64,000 nucleotides of DNA from Tildeniella torsiva UHER 1998/13D (GTDB taxonomy: Bacteria > Cyanobacteriota > Cyanobacteriia > Phormidesmidales > Phormidesmidaceae), in contig JAHHIH010000003.1 in NCBI GenBank assembly GCA_019358835.1, forward strand, positions 1-64,000, in the 5' to 3' direction. The notes under the pieces were generated by a model. It made no database searches. It was not told the DNA's origin and was given only the letters and a program-made list of their open reading frames with translations. The stretch's first letter is position 1. Each line of letters starts with the position of its first letter. Of the stretch, positions 16,821-25,348 are shown one piece after another. Both the position numbers and the translations under genes were made by a program.

Positions 16821-19800
16821 CTAATCCACCCCCTCAATTGGGGCGAAGCCTTGGCGCTGGACGTTTTCGCTGACGTGGCGAGGCTCTAGAAATTGCAGCA
16901 GGTAATCTGGGCCACCCGCCTTAGAGCCCACCCCCGACATCTTGAAGCCACCGAAGGGCTGGCGAGAGACGATCGCCCCCGTAATCCCCCTATTGATATA
17001 GATATTGCCGACAGCAAACTCGTTCTGCACTCGCTCAATGTGGGAAGGAGTGCGCGAGTAGAGGCCACCCGTTAAACCGTAGTCGGTATCGTTGGCAATA
17101 CGTAGGGCATCGTCGAAGTCTTGGGCTTTGATGACGGCTAGCACGGGGCCAAAGATTTCTTCTTGGGCGATCGCCGCGTCGGGCTTCACATCGGTAAACA
17201 CCGTGGGGCCAACGAAGTAGCCGTCGGCAGGGGTGGGCATTTCTAGGGCCAAGGTGGCTTCGGCTTTGCCTTTCTCGATGTACTCCTTGATCTTCGCCTG
17301 GGCATTGGCGTCGATCACAGGGCCAACCTTGGTGCTGGGCTTCACCGCTTCGCCCACGTTGAGAGAGCGGGTAGCTTCGACTAGACGGTGCACAAAGGTG
17401 TCGTACACCGAAGCCACCACGATCGCGCGGGAGCATGCCGAGCATTTCTGGCCGCTGTAGCCAAAGGCGGAGTACACCACCCCCTGCACCGCCTGATCCA
17501 GATCTGCGCTTTCGTCGATGATGATGCCGTTTTTGCCGCCCATCTCAGCGATCACGCGCTTCAGGTGGCGCTGGCCGGGTCGCCACTGGGCGGCATCGGC
17601 ATAGATGCGGCAGCCCACCTCGCGGGAACCCGTGAAGGCGATCATGTGGACATCGGGGTGGTTGACCAGGTGCGCGCCCACAGTGGAGCCTCGGGCCGGA
17701 AGGTACTGGAACACGCCGGGGGGCATCCCCGCTTCGATCAGAATTTCGGCGATCTTGGCGGCGATCACGGCGGAGTTTTCAGCAGGTTTTAGGATGGTGC
17801 AGTTGCCCGTCACCAGGGCCGCGACGGTCATGCCAGTGACGATCGCCAGAGGAAAGTTCCACGGCGAGATCACCACCGCAATGCCGCGCGGGAAGTAGCG
17901 GTAGCGGTTGGTTTCACCGGGGTAATCGTAGGTGTAGCCAGCATCTAGCCGCTCCATTTCGTCGGCGTAGTAGCGGCAGAAGTCGATCGCTTCAGAGACC
18001 TCGGGGTCGGCCTGGCCCAGGGGTTTGCCGACTTCGTAGACCATCCAGGCGTTGAGTTCGTGGCGGCGCTCTTCCATAAGCTCAGCGGAGCGGCGAAGAA
18101 TAGCTCCCCGCTCTTTGGCCGAGGTGGCGGCCCAGGCGGGGAAGGCGGCTTTGGCGGCGGCGATCGCCGCATCCGCCTGCTCTTGACTGGCCAACCCCAG
18201 ATTGCCAACCAGCTCCGACGGCTTCGAGGGGTTCACCGAATCTGCCGTGGCCTCGGTATCGACCGCTTCACCGTTGATGATTGGGTTGTAGCGCTGGCCG
18301 AGCTGGGCGTGGACGGTCTTGAGGGCTTCGGTGGCTTGGAAGCGCTTGGTGGCGATCGCGAAGTCGAGGTCGGGGGCGTTGGGGTAGGGGGTGGGGGGTA
18401 GGGGGTGGGGGGTCGTGTCGTAGCCAGGGGTATCTTCTGCGGCAAACTCTGGGGCGGCTAGCAGGGTTTCTACAGGCACATCCTCCTGGTTTTGGCGCAA
18501 GAAGGAGCTGTTGGCGGTGTTCTCTAGCAGGCGGCGGATCAGGTACGACATCCCTGGAATCAGCTCGCCGAAGGGAGAGTAGACGCGCACGCGGTAGCCC
18601 TTGTCAGCAAGAGTTTTGGCCAGTTTGTCGGCCATGCCGTAGAGCACTTGCAGCTCAATGTTGCGGCGGGGGATGTTGAGTTCTTCGGCGATCGCTATGG
18701 CGTGGGCCTGCGACCTGACGTTGTGACTGCCAATCGCGGCATAGAGGTACTGATGGTTCTCCAGCAGCAGCCTGGTCATGCGCTCGTAGTTGGCGTCGGT
18801 GGAAACCTTTTGGTTATAGACCGGGCTGCGCCAGCCATTTTGCCGCGCGGTAATGGTCTCTTGATCCCAATAGGCCCCTTTCACCAGGCGTACGGTGACG
18901 GGAGTGCCCCGGTTCTTCGCCCAAATCACCAGATCTTTTAGGTCGTTGTAGCTGTCTTGTAGGTAGGCCTGGAGGGTGACACCGATGTTGTCGCGCTGGC
19001 GAAACTCAGCTTCCATGAGAATGTCTTTGAGAATCGCCAGGGTGAGCGCTTTGTAGCGGTACTGCTCCATGTCGAAGTGGACGGCGACGCCGAGCTCATC
19101 GGCGCGGCGCAGCAGGGTGCGAATGTGTTCGCTCACCTTAGCCCGGCTACCGTCAGCATCCAGCGGGTCAAACTGGGAGTAGAAGGCGGTGAGTTTGACG
19201 GAGACCTGAACTTTGGAAAGTTCTTTACCGTCTGCCATATCGACGGCATCCACAGTCTTCCAGGTTTTCGCCGCCGCCGAGAGCTGCTCCATCAAATCCA
19301 TATACCGCTGAAGGTAAGCACGGGCTTCTTCTTCAGTGATCACCGCTTCGCCGAGCAGATCCATGGTGAAGGTGAGCTTGTCCTTCCGCATCCGCTCGAT
19401 CGCCTTGATCGCCTTCTCGACGGTTTCGCCTGAAATATAGCGGTAGGCCAGAGTTTCCACCGCTGGGGCGACGGTGGTAGCGGCAAGCTGACCCGGCATA
19501 GAATCGGGATTGGTGAAGTTCAGCAAACCCTTCAGCGCGTTGGGTAGTTCCACCTCTTCCGCCGATAGGTACTCTTGCAGGTGGCGGGCGATCTCGGGCT
19601 TGCTGCGTAGAGCTGGCAGGGCGTCGATGAAGCGAAATAGCTGCACCTTCAGCCCTGGGTTGCCCATGGCGAAATCCATAATTTTGTCGTCCCAGCGCAT
19701 TTGGTCGCGCATTTGGGCGAAGATATTTTTCTTCTCGCGGGTGGCCACTAGCAGGGCATTTGCGATCGCGAGGGTCTTGGCCTCGTACTGTAGTGAGTCG

Positions 19801-19829
19801 GTCTGGGGCTTGATTGCTGGGGCTACCAC
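16821..19829 (-). CDS. putA: Bifunctional proline dehydrogenase / glutamate semialdehyde dehydrogenase
   Basis: 1002-residue PutA-type enzyme that oxidises proline to glutamate in two steps. The FAD-dependent proline dehydrogenase barrel spans about 80-460 (SVKLTAFYSQFDP, VRLVKGAYWDQE, YRVRVYSPFGELIPGMSYLIRRLLEN). The P5C dehydrogenase spans about 515-985 with the NAD-binding fold, GGKNGIIIDESADLDQAV and catalytic Cys796 in GQKCSACSRA. There is no N-terminal ribbon-helix-helix, so it is not the autoregulatory form. The interdomain linker (about 470-490) carries a Pro-rich low-complexity insert coded by a G/C-run (18381-18412). The GTG start is preceded by AAGGAGA. It probably supplies nitrogen and carbon from proline. 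Confidence 0.95.
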   Translation of the reverse strand: MVAPAIKPQTDSLQYEAKTLAIANALLVATREKKNIFAQMRDQMRWDDKIMDFAMGNPGLKVQLFRFIDALPALRSKPEIARHLQEYLSAEEVELPNALKGLLNFTNPDSMPGQLAATTVAPAVETLAYRYISGETVEKAIKAIERMRKDKLTFTMDLLGEAVITEEEARAYLQRYMDLMEQLSAAAKTWKTVDAVDMADGKELSKVQVSVKLTAFYSQFDPLDADGSRAKVSEHIRTLLRRADELGVAVHFDMEQYRYKALTLAILKDILMEAEFRQRDNIGVTLQAYLQDSYNDLKDLVIWAKNRGTPVTVRLVKGAYWDQETITARQNGWRSPVYNQKVSTDANYERMTRLLLENHQYLYAAIGSHNVRSQAHAIAIAEELNIPRRNIELQVLYGMADKLAKTLADKGYRVRVYSPFGELIPGMSYLIRRLLENTANSSFLRQNQEDVPVETLLAAPEFAAEDTPGYDTTPHPLPPTPYPNAPDLDFAIATKRFQATEALKTVHAQLGQRYNPIINGEAVDTEATADSVNPSKPSELVGNLGLASQEQADAAIAAAKAAFPAWAATSAKERGAILRRSAELMEERRHELNAWMVYEVGKPLGQADPEVSEAIDFCRYYADEMERLDAGYTYDYPGETNRYRYFPRGIAVVISPWNFPLAIVTGMTVAALVTGNCTILKPAENSAVIAAKIAEILIEAGMPPGVFQYLPARGSTVGAHLVNHPDVHMIAFTGSREVGCRIYADAAQWRPGQRHLKRVIAEMGGKNGIIIDESADLDQAVQGVVYSAFGYSGQKCSACSRAIVVASVYDTFVHRLVEATRSLNVGEAVKPSTKVGPVIDANAQAKIKEYIEKGKAEATLALEMPTPADGYFVGPTVFTDVKPDAAIAQEEIFGPVLAVIKAQDFDDALRIANDTDYGLTGGLYSRTPSHIERVQNEFAVGNIYINRGITGAIVSRQPFGGFKMSGVGSKAGGPDYLLQFLEPRHVSENVQRQGFAPIEGVD
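18381..18413. repeat. G-run insert in the PutA linker
   Basis: A run of G4-G6 tracts separated by single T or TA on the + strand (GTGGGGGGTAGGGGG...). It codes for the Pro-rich linker between the two PutA domains and could form a G-quadruplex on the + strand. A 23-bp part (18391-18413) is nearly identical to 55291-55313. Confidence 0.8.
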
Positions 19830-20004
19830 GGTGTTTGTCTCCTTATTCCCTTACTCCATCTTGAGGGAAAAAAGCCGGGTTAAGCCACCGTGTCAAGATT
19901 CTATGGGAGACGGGGGAATCGCTTTGTAGACGGCTAGCTGCAAAAATTCGCTTGGCTGACTTCTATGATGAAAACAGCCAATTACCTGCCTGGGTTCTGT
20001 AGTA

Positions 20005-20580
20005 ATGACGGCTTACACCATTAAGCTCCAGCCCGCCCTGACCATGACCGATGACCAGTTTTACCAGCTGTGCATCACCAACCCCGACCTCAAGTTTGAG
20101 CGCAACGCCGAGGGAGATCTGCTGATTAAGTCGCCAACAGGGGGAGAAACCGGCAACCGCAACGTGGAGTTAGCCACAGAGTTTGTGCTTTGGAACCGCG
20201 AGCATCGGTTGGGAGTTGTCTTTGACTCATCCACCGGGTTTAAGCTGCCGGGAGGTGGAGAGCGATCGCCCGATGTCGCCTGGGTCGAGCAGTCTCGCTG
20301 GAATGCCCTCACCCCTGAGCAACGGCAAAAATTTCCGCCCATCGCCCCCGACTTTGTACTGGAGCTACTGTCACCCAGCGATCGCCTCTCCGTCGTGCGA
20401 ACCAAAATGCAGGAATACATGGCTAGCAGCGTGCGCCTGGGCTGGCTGATCAACCCCAGCAGTCGCCAGGTCGAAGTTTATCAACCGGGGCAGTCCCCCG
20501 AGTTGTTGAACAACCCATCCCACCTTTCTGGAGATCCTGTCCTCCCTGGATTTGTTCTAAATATGGCATTAGTCTGGTAG
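20005..20580 (+). CDS. Uma2 family endonuclease (DUF820)
   Basis: 191-residue member of the PD-(D/E)XK-like Uma2 group, which is strongly expanded in cyanobacteria. The usual core is present: FYQLCITNPDLKFERNAEGDLLIKSPTGGETGNRN, SSTGFKLPGGGERSPDVAWV with the catalytic Asp, and the DFVLELLSPSD element with Glu, followed by KMQEYMASSVRLGWLINPSSR. Biological role is unknown in the family. The antitoxin-like gene starts 25 bp downstream and may be in the same transcript. Confidence 0.9.
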   Translation: MTAYTIKLQPALTMTDDQFYQLCITNPDLKFERNAEGDLLIKSPTGGETGNRNVELATEFVLWNREHRLGVVFDSSTGFKLPGGGERSPDVAWVEQSRWNALTPEQRQKFPPIAPDFVLELLSPSDRLSVVRTKMQEYMASSVRLGWLINPSSRQVEVYQPGQSPELLNNPSHLSGDPVLPGFVLNMALVW

Positions 20581-20605
20581 ATGTAAGGCCCATTTATCCG
20601 CCACC

Positions 20606-20848
20606 ATGAAAGCTTACGAATTACCCGCAACGGTCATGGCCAACGGCCATTTGACCTGGCCTGATTTTCAGCTAGATCCTGCCCTAAAGGATGCTCAAGT
20701 CAGAGTGATCGTTCTAGTTGAAGAGGCCAATGACCTGAGCGATGAGGATTGGCTAAAGGCGGCAACTCAGAACCCTGCCTTTGATTTTCTCCAGGATTCT
20801 GAAGAAGATATTTACAGTGTGAGTGATGGCAAGCGTTTCAAACCCTAA
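20606..20848 (+). CDS. Antitoxin-like protein upstream of a PemK/MazF toxin
   Basis: 80-residue protein of the small cyanobacterial antitoxin type: an N-terminal strand pattern (ELPATVMANGHLTWPDFQLDP...QVRVIVLVEE) and an acidic helical tail ending in DFLQDSEEDIYSVSDGKRF. Overlap of its last codons with the toxin start (20826) is the classic type II arrangement. The family is inferred from context more than from a diagnostic motif. The frame is intact although its partner is broken. Confidence 0.7.
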   Translation: MKAYELPATVMANGHLTWPDFQLDPALKDAQVRVIVLVEEANDLSDEDWLKAATQNPAFDFLQDSEEDIYSVSDGKRFKP

Positions 20849-21181
20849 GGGCAAGGTTGTCTTAGTGCCTTTCCCGTTTGACGATCTATCGGCAACGAAG
20901 GTAAGACCAGCCGTTTGTCTAACCCACGCCATCGGCCCCTATCAGCATGTTTATTGGCGTTTGTCACTAGCCGCATTTCAGACCAGCCACTGCCGACAGA
21001 CATCGTTTTTGATGCATCTCATCCTGACTTTGCCAGCAGTGGACTGCGTAAACCCTCTACTTTACGGCTCCATTACCTGATGACAGCGCGCACCTCACTC
21101 ATTTTGCGAGAGCTAGGAATATTATCCAACGCGACTCAAAATGATGTGGCTCAACGATTGTGTGCGCTCTTTACCAATTAA
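20826..21181 (+). pseudogene. PemK/MazF-type toxin, frameshifted
   Basis: The first 42 codons encode MASVSNPKGKVVLVPFPFDDL followed by SATKVRPAVCLT, the N-terminal signature of PemK/MazF endoribonucleases. At about 20950 the frame changes by one base: continuing from the +1 phase gives LLAFVTSRISDQPLPTDIV, then HPDFASSGLRKPSTLRLHYLMT and ILRELGILS to a stop at 21179-21181, the rest of the same family. One extra T in the TTT at 20950-20952 would restore a protein of about 118 residues. As written, the first frame runs off-family to about 21080. It is either a genuinely inactivated toxin or a sequencing error in a short homopolymer. Confidence 0.85.
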
Positions 21182-21195
21182 GTTCAATTAATCTA

Positions 21196-21726
21196 ATGAC
21201 CGAAGATATCCGCGATCGCGCCAAAATCCAGTACGCCTACGGCCAAGCCGCCTTTGAGCGGGGCAGCTACCGCGAGGCCGTAGAGTTTTTTGAGGAGGCC
21301 GTTAAACTCGCCAAGGCTACTACACCTCTGGGGGGCGAAATTCAAACCTGGCTGGTGAATGCCTACAGTGCGGTGGGTAGGCAAAACGAGGCGATCGCCC
21401 TCTGCCAAGCCCTAGCCCGCCACCCCGACTTAGACACTCGCAAGCAGGGCAAAAATCTGCTCTACATTCTGCAAGCACCTCAGCTCCAGCGCCCGACCAA
21501 CTGGATGACCGAAATTCCCGATCTCGACAGCCTATCTCGGGACGGTGCTCAGAGTTCGGGCGGTTCGGGTTATTCAGCAGCGGCAAAGACGGCACCGCGA
21601 TCGCGCCCTAAACCTGAGCCCCCTCCCCTTGACCCTAGCCAGATCAATACCAAAGACAACGGATTTTTGTGGGCAGCTCTAGCGGGGGTAGCCCTGGTGC
21701 TGGGCGGGCTACTCTGGCTGAGCTAG
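21196..21726 (+). CDS. TPR-containing, C-terminally membrane-anchored protein
   Basis: 176 residues from the ATG at 21196; a longer in-frame start exists but overlaps the toxin remnant. Residues about 5-85 form two tetratricopeptide-like helical hairpins (IQYAYGQAAFERGSYREAVEFFEEAVKLA and TWLVNAYSAVGRQNEAIALCQALARHPD). A Ser/Pro-rich linker follows and the C-terminus is a single hydrophobic helix (FLWAALAGVALVLGGLLWLS), so it is a tail-anchored protein. Similar proteins are common in cyanobacteria without a known function. Confidence 0.8.
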   Translation: MTEDIRDRAKIQYAYGQAAFERGSYREAVEFFEEAVKLAKATTPLGGEIQTWLVNAYSAVGRQNEAIALCQALARHPDLDTRKQGKNLLYILQAPQLQRPTNWMTEIPDLDSLSRDGAQSSGGSGYSAAAKTAPRSRPKPEPPPLDPSQINTKDNGFLWAALAGVALVLGGLLWLS

Positions 21727-21765
21727 CGCCTGACAGCGTTTACCCGAATCCTAGACATTAACTAG

Positions 21766-21782
21766 CCAAAGCATTGCTTTGG
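21766..21782. promoter_or_regulatory. Palindrome upstream of the ABC substrate-binding gene
   Basis: CCAAAGCA-T-TGCTTTGG is a perfect 17-nt palindrome 53 bp before the start of the PhnD-like gene. It is followed by a run of G rather than T, so an operator is at least as likely as a terminator for the TPR gene. Confidence 0.35.
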
Positions 21783-21835
21783 GGGGGATCCGACCCGTAT
21801 GATTTAGTGCTGCTGTTTAGAGCACTATTCAAACC

Positions 21836-22786
21836 ATGGTGAGCATCCGTCGTTCGTGGATTGCAGGGGTATCGAGCCTGCTACTGCTGCTGCCTCTGGG
21901 AGCCTGCGCCCCCTCTGAGCCAGGGCAACAGGCCGCTGGAGAAGGCGGCGCAGCGACGGAGCAGAGCACCCTTCCCCTAACTGCCGGAGCCATTCCTGAC
22001 CAGGACCCCGAAGTGCTCCAGCGGCTCTACACCAAGCTGGCCGACTATTTGGAGGCCGAGCTGGGCGTTCCCGTCGAATACAAGCCCGTGACTGACTACG
22101 CCGCCGCCGTCACCGCCTTTAAGGTGGGGGATTTAGATTTGGTCTGGTTTGGCGGGCTGACCGGCGTACAGGCGCGGTTGCAGGTGCCGGGGGCTGAGGC
22201 GATCGCCCAGCGCGACATCGATGAACAGTTCCACAGCGTTTTCATCGCCAACACCGCTACTGGCCTGAAGGAATTCTCGGATATTCAAGAACTCCCCCAG
22301 ATCAAAGGCCGCACCTTCACCTTTGGCAGCGAGTCTTCCACCTCAGGACGATTGATGCCCCAATACTTTATGGAAGAGGCAGGCTTAGACACCGCCCAAG
22401 ATTTCAAAGGCGAGGTCGGCTTTTCGGGCAACCACGACACCACCATCAAACTGGTGGAAGCGGGCACCTACGAGGTAGGGGCGCTCAACGAGCAGGTCTG
22501 GCTCGATCGCGTCGCGGAAGGAGCCGTTGACACCACCAAAGTCGCCGTCATCTGGCGCACCCCACCCTACTACGACTACCACTGGGTGATCAGCCCCGAA
22601 GTTGACGAGCGCTACGGCGACGGTTTCGCCGAAAAGGTGCAGGCCGCATTGATGGCCCTCGACCCCGCCGTGCCAGAGCAAAAAGAAATTCTCGATTTGT
22701 TTGGGGCCGAGCGCTTTATTGCCACCGACAACGACAACTACGCCGAGATCGAAGCGGTGGGCCGCAAGATCGGCAAAATTCAGTAG
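21836..22786 (+). CDS. PhnD-like ABC transporter substrate-binding lipoprotein (putative selenate/phosphonate)
   Basis: 316-residue periplasmic binding protein. The signal peptide ends in a lipobox (LLPLGAC, Cys about 24), so it is a membrane-tethered lipoprotein. The mature domain follows the PhnD/PtxB pattern: GAIPDQDPEVLQRLYTKLADYLEAELGVPVEYKPVTDYAAAV, VWFGGLTGVQARL and FTFGSESSTSGRLMPQYF. Cyanobacterial members of this type are often annotated as putative selenate binders, but phosphonate or phosphite are alternatives that sequence cannot separate. The ATP-binding subunit overlaps the stop codon by one base (TAGTG). Confidence 0.85.
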   Translation: MVSIRRSWIAGVSSLLLLLPLGACAPSEPGQQAAGEGGAATEQSTLPLTAGAIPDQDPEVLQRLYTKLADYLEAELGVPVEYKPVTDYAAAVTAFKVGDLDLVWFGGLTGVQARLQVPGAEAIAQRDIDEQFHSVFIANTATGLKEFSDIQELPQIKGRTFTFGSESSTSGRLMPQYFMEEAGLDTAQDFKGEVGFSGNHDTTIKLVEAGTYEVGALNEQVWLDRVAEGAVDTTKVAVIWRTPPYYDYHWVISPEVDERYGDGFAEKVQAALMALDPAVPEQKEILDLFGAERFIATDNDNYAEIEAVGRKIGKIQ

Positions 22787-23541
22787 TGCCTGGGGTGATG
22801 GCGGGGCCAATCTTTCAGCTAGAGAGGGTAAGCTGCCAGTTTGGGTCGGTGGCAGCCCTGACCGATTGCAGCCTGGCGATCGCCCCCGGCGAACGGGTGG
22901 CGCTAATTGGTCCCAGCGGCGCGGGCAAGAGCACGCTGCTGAGCCTGCTCAACGGCAGCCAGGCACCCACCACCGGGCGGGTAACTATTCTGGGGCAGGA
23001 GGTCAATCGCCTCAGCCCCAAAAAGCGGCGGCGGATTCAGCGGCTGGTGGGCACGGTCTATCAGCAGCACCACCTGGTGGGCAACCTGGCGGTAGTTCAC
23101 AACGTCAATGCCGGGCAACTGGGGCGCTGGTCGCTGCCGAGGGCGCTGTGGTCGCTGGTGTGGCCCCAGCAGGTGCAGACTGCGGCCCAGGCGCTGGCTC
23201 AGGTGGGCATTGCCGACAAGCTCTATGCCCGCACCGATCGCCTCTCGGGTGGGCAGCAGCAACGGGTGGCCCTGGCGCGGGCGTTAGTGCAAGACCCCGC
23301 CGCTATTCTGGCGGATGAGCCGATCTCAAGTGTGGATCCGGAGCGATCGCGGGCGATGATGGATTTGCTGCGCCAGCTCAGCGAGACCACCGGCAAAACC
23401 CTGGTGATTAGCCTGCATGAGGTGGAGTTTGCGGTTAAGTATTGCGATCGCATCGTCGGCCTGCGCCAGGGTCAGATTCTTTTCGATACCCCAGCCACAG
23501 CAGTCAGCGATGAAATGATGGCTGACCTGTACCAGCTTTAG
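22786..23541 (+). CDS. PhnC-like ABC transporter ATP-binding protein
   Basis: 251-residue ABC ATPase with Walker A GPSGAGKSTLLSLLNG, Q-loop region, signature LSGGQQQRVALARAL, Walker B AILADEPISS and H-loop ISLHEVEF. It belongs to the PhnC branch and energises uptake with the PhnD-like protein. The start is GTG at 22786 overlapping the previous stop, or ATG at 22798-22800, the fifth codon. No permease (PhnE type) follows: the next gene, 159 bp on, is an unrelated hydrolase. The operon as seen is therefore incomplete. Confidence 0.92.
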   Translation: MPGVMAGPIFQLERVSCQFGSVAALTDCSLAIAPGERVALIGPSGAGKSTLLSLLNGSQAPTTGRVTILGQEVNRLSPKKRRRIQRLVGTVYQQHHLVGNLAVVHNVNAGQLGRWSLPRALWSLVWPQQVQTAAQALAQVGIADKLYARTDRLSGGQQQRVALARALVQDPAAILADEPISSVDPERSRAMMDLLRQLSETTGKTLVISLHEVEFAVKYCDRIVGLRQGQILFDTPATAVSDEMMADLYQL

Positions 23542-23649
23542 AGCAGGTCTAGAGCGAAATTTGCCCGCAAAAAGTCTTGAAAAGACAACAGACAGCCAAT
23601 TTTGTATTGAGGAATATATGCAAGAGGCGGATTTCCAGGGTTAAGTAGT

Positions 23650-23683
23650 GGCTGCTACAAAAAAAATCGTCTCTGTAGCAGCC
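23650..23683 (+). terminator. Hairpin after the PhnC-like gene
   Basis: GGCTGCTACA (23650-23659) and TGTAGCAGCC (23674-23683) form a 10-bp stem with an A-rich 14-nt loop. There is no T-run after it, so termination strength is uncertain; it ends 16 bp before the next start codon and could also affect its translation. Confidence 0.4.
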
Positions 23684-23699
23684 GGTTTACTACCCCTGA

Positions 23700-24443
23700 A
23701 TGAAAATCGCCACCTGGAATCTTGAGCGATCGCTGCCCCAGTCTGTACAGGCTGAACGCCAGCGACAATGGCTCAGCCGCATCGATGCCGACATCTGGAT
23801 TTTGACCGAGACTCACCTGGGCATTACCCCCAGCGAAGACTACTACTCCGTAGCCAGCGGGCAGCCCGATCGGCCTGGGGATGACGGCGAACGCTGGGTG
23901 CAAATCTGGATCAAAGCCGGGGAACTCACGCCTCTAGAGACCCGCGATGCAGCTCGAACTGCCGCTGCCCTGCTAACCCTGCCCACAGGCCAACAGTGGG
24001 TGCTGTATGGCACCGTATTGCCCTGGTTGGGGAGTAGCTGGCGAGAATACCCCGCGTCCCAGGGCCAGGCCTTTGCCGCCGCCCTAGCCGCCCAACAAGC
24101 CGATTGGCAACGGCTGCGGGCCACCTATCCCCAGGCCGTTTTAGTCGTGGCCGGAGACTTCAACCAAGACCTCAATGCTCTGCACTACTACGGGTCGCGC
24201 CGCAATAAGCAGGCTCTGCGGCAGGCCCTAGACCGTTTGCAACTTGTCTGCTTTACCGCCGGGGAGAACGATCCGGTACACCAGCTAATTAACGGGCAGC
24301 ACTCTAACATTGACCACATCTGCCTGAGTCAAGACCTGCCGGGGCCGTTCCAGCGATCCTTTGCCTGGCCACCCCGGTTGGACGATCTGCGGGGCTTGTC
24401 TGACCACTTTGGCATCGGCGTTGAAATTAGGTTTGAGGTGTAA
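23700..24443 (+). CDS. Endonuclease/exonuclease/phosphatase (EEP) family protein
   Basis: 247-residue metal-dependent phosphohydrolase of the EEP superfamily. Motifs in order are MKIATWNLERS (Asn ligand), WILTETHLG (Glu), VVAGDFNQDLN (Asp/Asn pair) and the C-terminal LSDHFGI (Asp-His). No signal peptide, so cytoplasmic. The superfamily includes nucleases, lipid and inositol phosphatases, and the substrate cannot be called here. The position behind an ABC transporter is probably accidental. Confidence 0.85.
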   Translation: MKIATWNLERSLPQSVQAERQRQWLSRIDADIWILTETHLGITPSEDYYSVASGQPDRPGDDGERWVQIWIKAGELTPLETRDAARTAAALLTLPTGQQWVLYGTVLPWLGSSWREYPASQGQAFAAALAAQQADWQRLRATYPQAVLVVAGDFNQDLNALHYYGSRRNKQALRQALDRLQLVCFTAGENDPVHQLINGQHSNIDHICLSQDLPGPFQRSFAWPPRLDDLRGLSDHFGIGVEIRFEV

Positions 24444-24449
24444 GTAAAG

Positions 24450-24475
24450 GTAGGGGCAGACCTACGTGTCTGCCC
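24450..24475. repeat. Dispersed 26-bp hairpin repeat, copy 1
   Basis: GTAGGGGCAGACC-TACGTGTCTGCCC contains the inverted repeat GGGCAGAC (24454-24461) / GTCTGCCC (24468-24475). A second copy in opposite orientation lies at 34340-34365 with 22 of 26 identical positions. Here it sits between convergent genes and could act as a terminator. Confidence 0.7.
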
Positions 24476-24503
24476 GGTTCGAGTAGATGGGCGGATGATG
24501 GAT

Positions 24504-25187
24504 CTACCAGAGGCAGATTTTAGTCACCGCGATGTTGCCGCTAAAGCACACAGCCACGTCGGAGTCGGGGTCGTGGCGGCGATCGCCATACCTACCCGTA
24601 TAGTAAAACTGGCCCTGGTCAACCTTAAACTCGGTGGGCAGCGGCTGGGTGCAGGGGGGGCAAAAGACAACCTCAGGCTCGGCATCGCCCGACTGTAGGT
24701 GGGGCAAATTAACGTTCCAAAAGCAGCCAGCCGGCAAACCCTCGGCCATCAGCAGGTCAATTACCCGAGTCGTCAAGCGAGTCGCCAAGTCCCAGTCCAC
24801 CGGGCGACGATTTTGAATGTAGTGGGAAATGGCAATTCCCGGCACCCGCAGCAGGGCCGCTTCCCGCACCGCCGCCACGGTGCCCGAAACATGGAGATCG
24901 GCCCCCATATTGCCCCCCGCATTGATGCCCGAAAGTACCCAGGTGGCCTTAGGGCACAGGTGACTGAGGGCAACGCGGGTGCAGTCGGCGGGGGTGCCGC
25001 CAATGGCAAAGGCGCGATCGCTGCGCTGGTCGATCGCGATCGGGCCGCCCCGGTTCATCTGGTGGCTACAGCCTGAGAGATGCTGGTCAGGAGCCACCAC
25101 CCAGGTGGGATAGTTAGCCAGGGCATTGCGCAACGCCTGAATGCCCGGAGCATCAATGCCGTCGTCGTTGGTGAGCACAAAGGTCAT
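24504..25187 (-). CDS. surE: 5'/3'-nucleotidase SurE
   Basis: 227-residue phosphatase that hydrolyses nucleoside monophosphates and short polyphosphates with a divalent metal. The metal site is intact: MTFVLTNDDGIDAPG (Asp-Asp), the Ser of HLSGCSHQMN near residue 40, and the Asn in LSGINAGGNMGADLHVSGTVAAVREA. The product has the family's usual length. Two terminators separate it from hemB upstream on the same strand, so it has its own promoter. Confidence 0.95.
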   Translation of the reverse strand: MTFVLTNDDGIDAPGIQALRNALANYPTWVVAPDQHLSGCSHQMNRGGPIAIDQRSDRAFAIGGTPADCTRVALSHLCPKATWVLSGINAGGNMGADLHVSGTVAAVREAALLRVPGIAISHYIQNRRPVDWDLATRLTTRVIDLLMAEGLPAGCFWNVNLPHLQSGDAEPEVVFCPPCTQPLPTEFKVDQGQFYYTGRYGDRRHDPDSDVAVCFSGNIAVTKICLW

Positions 25188-25214
25188 GGGTGCAATAGCA
25201 GAAATTCTCTGCCA

Positions 25215-25255
25215 AAAAACTAGAGCGTAGCCCTGACATCATAGGACTACGCTCT
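25215..25255 (-). terminator. Second terminator between hemB and surE
   Basis: A 9-bp stem (25222-25230 with 25247-25255) is followed on the minus strand by AGTTTTTT. It lies directly upstream of surE and after the first hemB terminator, forming a tandem terminator. Confidence 0.75.
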
Positions 25256-25306
25256 GGGAATTTTTAGCCTGTAGGGAGGATTGATTAAGCAGTCCTGGCA
25301 GCAGCC

Positions 25307-25335
25307 AAAAAAACGGCGGTGGGGCAGTGCCCACC
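25307..25335 (-). terminator. Terminator of hemB
   Basis: On the minus strand GGTGGG (from 25335) and CCCACC (to 25318) enclose six bases and are followed by GCCG and seven T (25313-25307). It sits just after the hemB stop. Confidence 0.75.
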
Positions 25336-25348
25336 CCACGACAAGGGA

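Noticed and set aside
16748-16837. N-terminal extension of the DUF4160 protein
   Set aside because: The extra 30 codons overlap the putA stop region and are not conserved in character; the internal ATG starts exactly at the family core.
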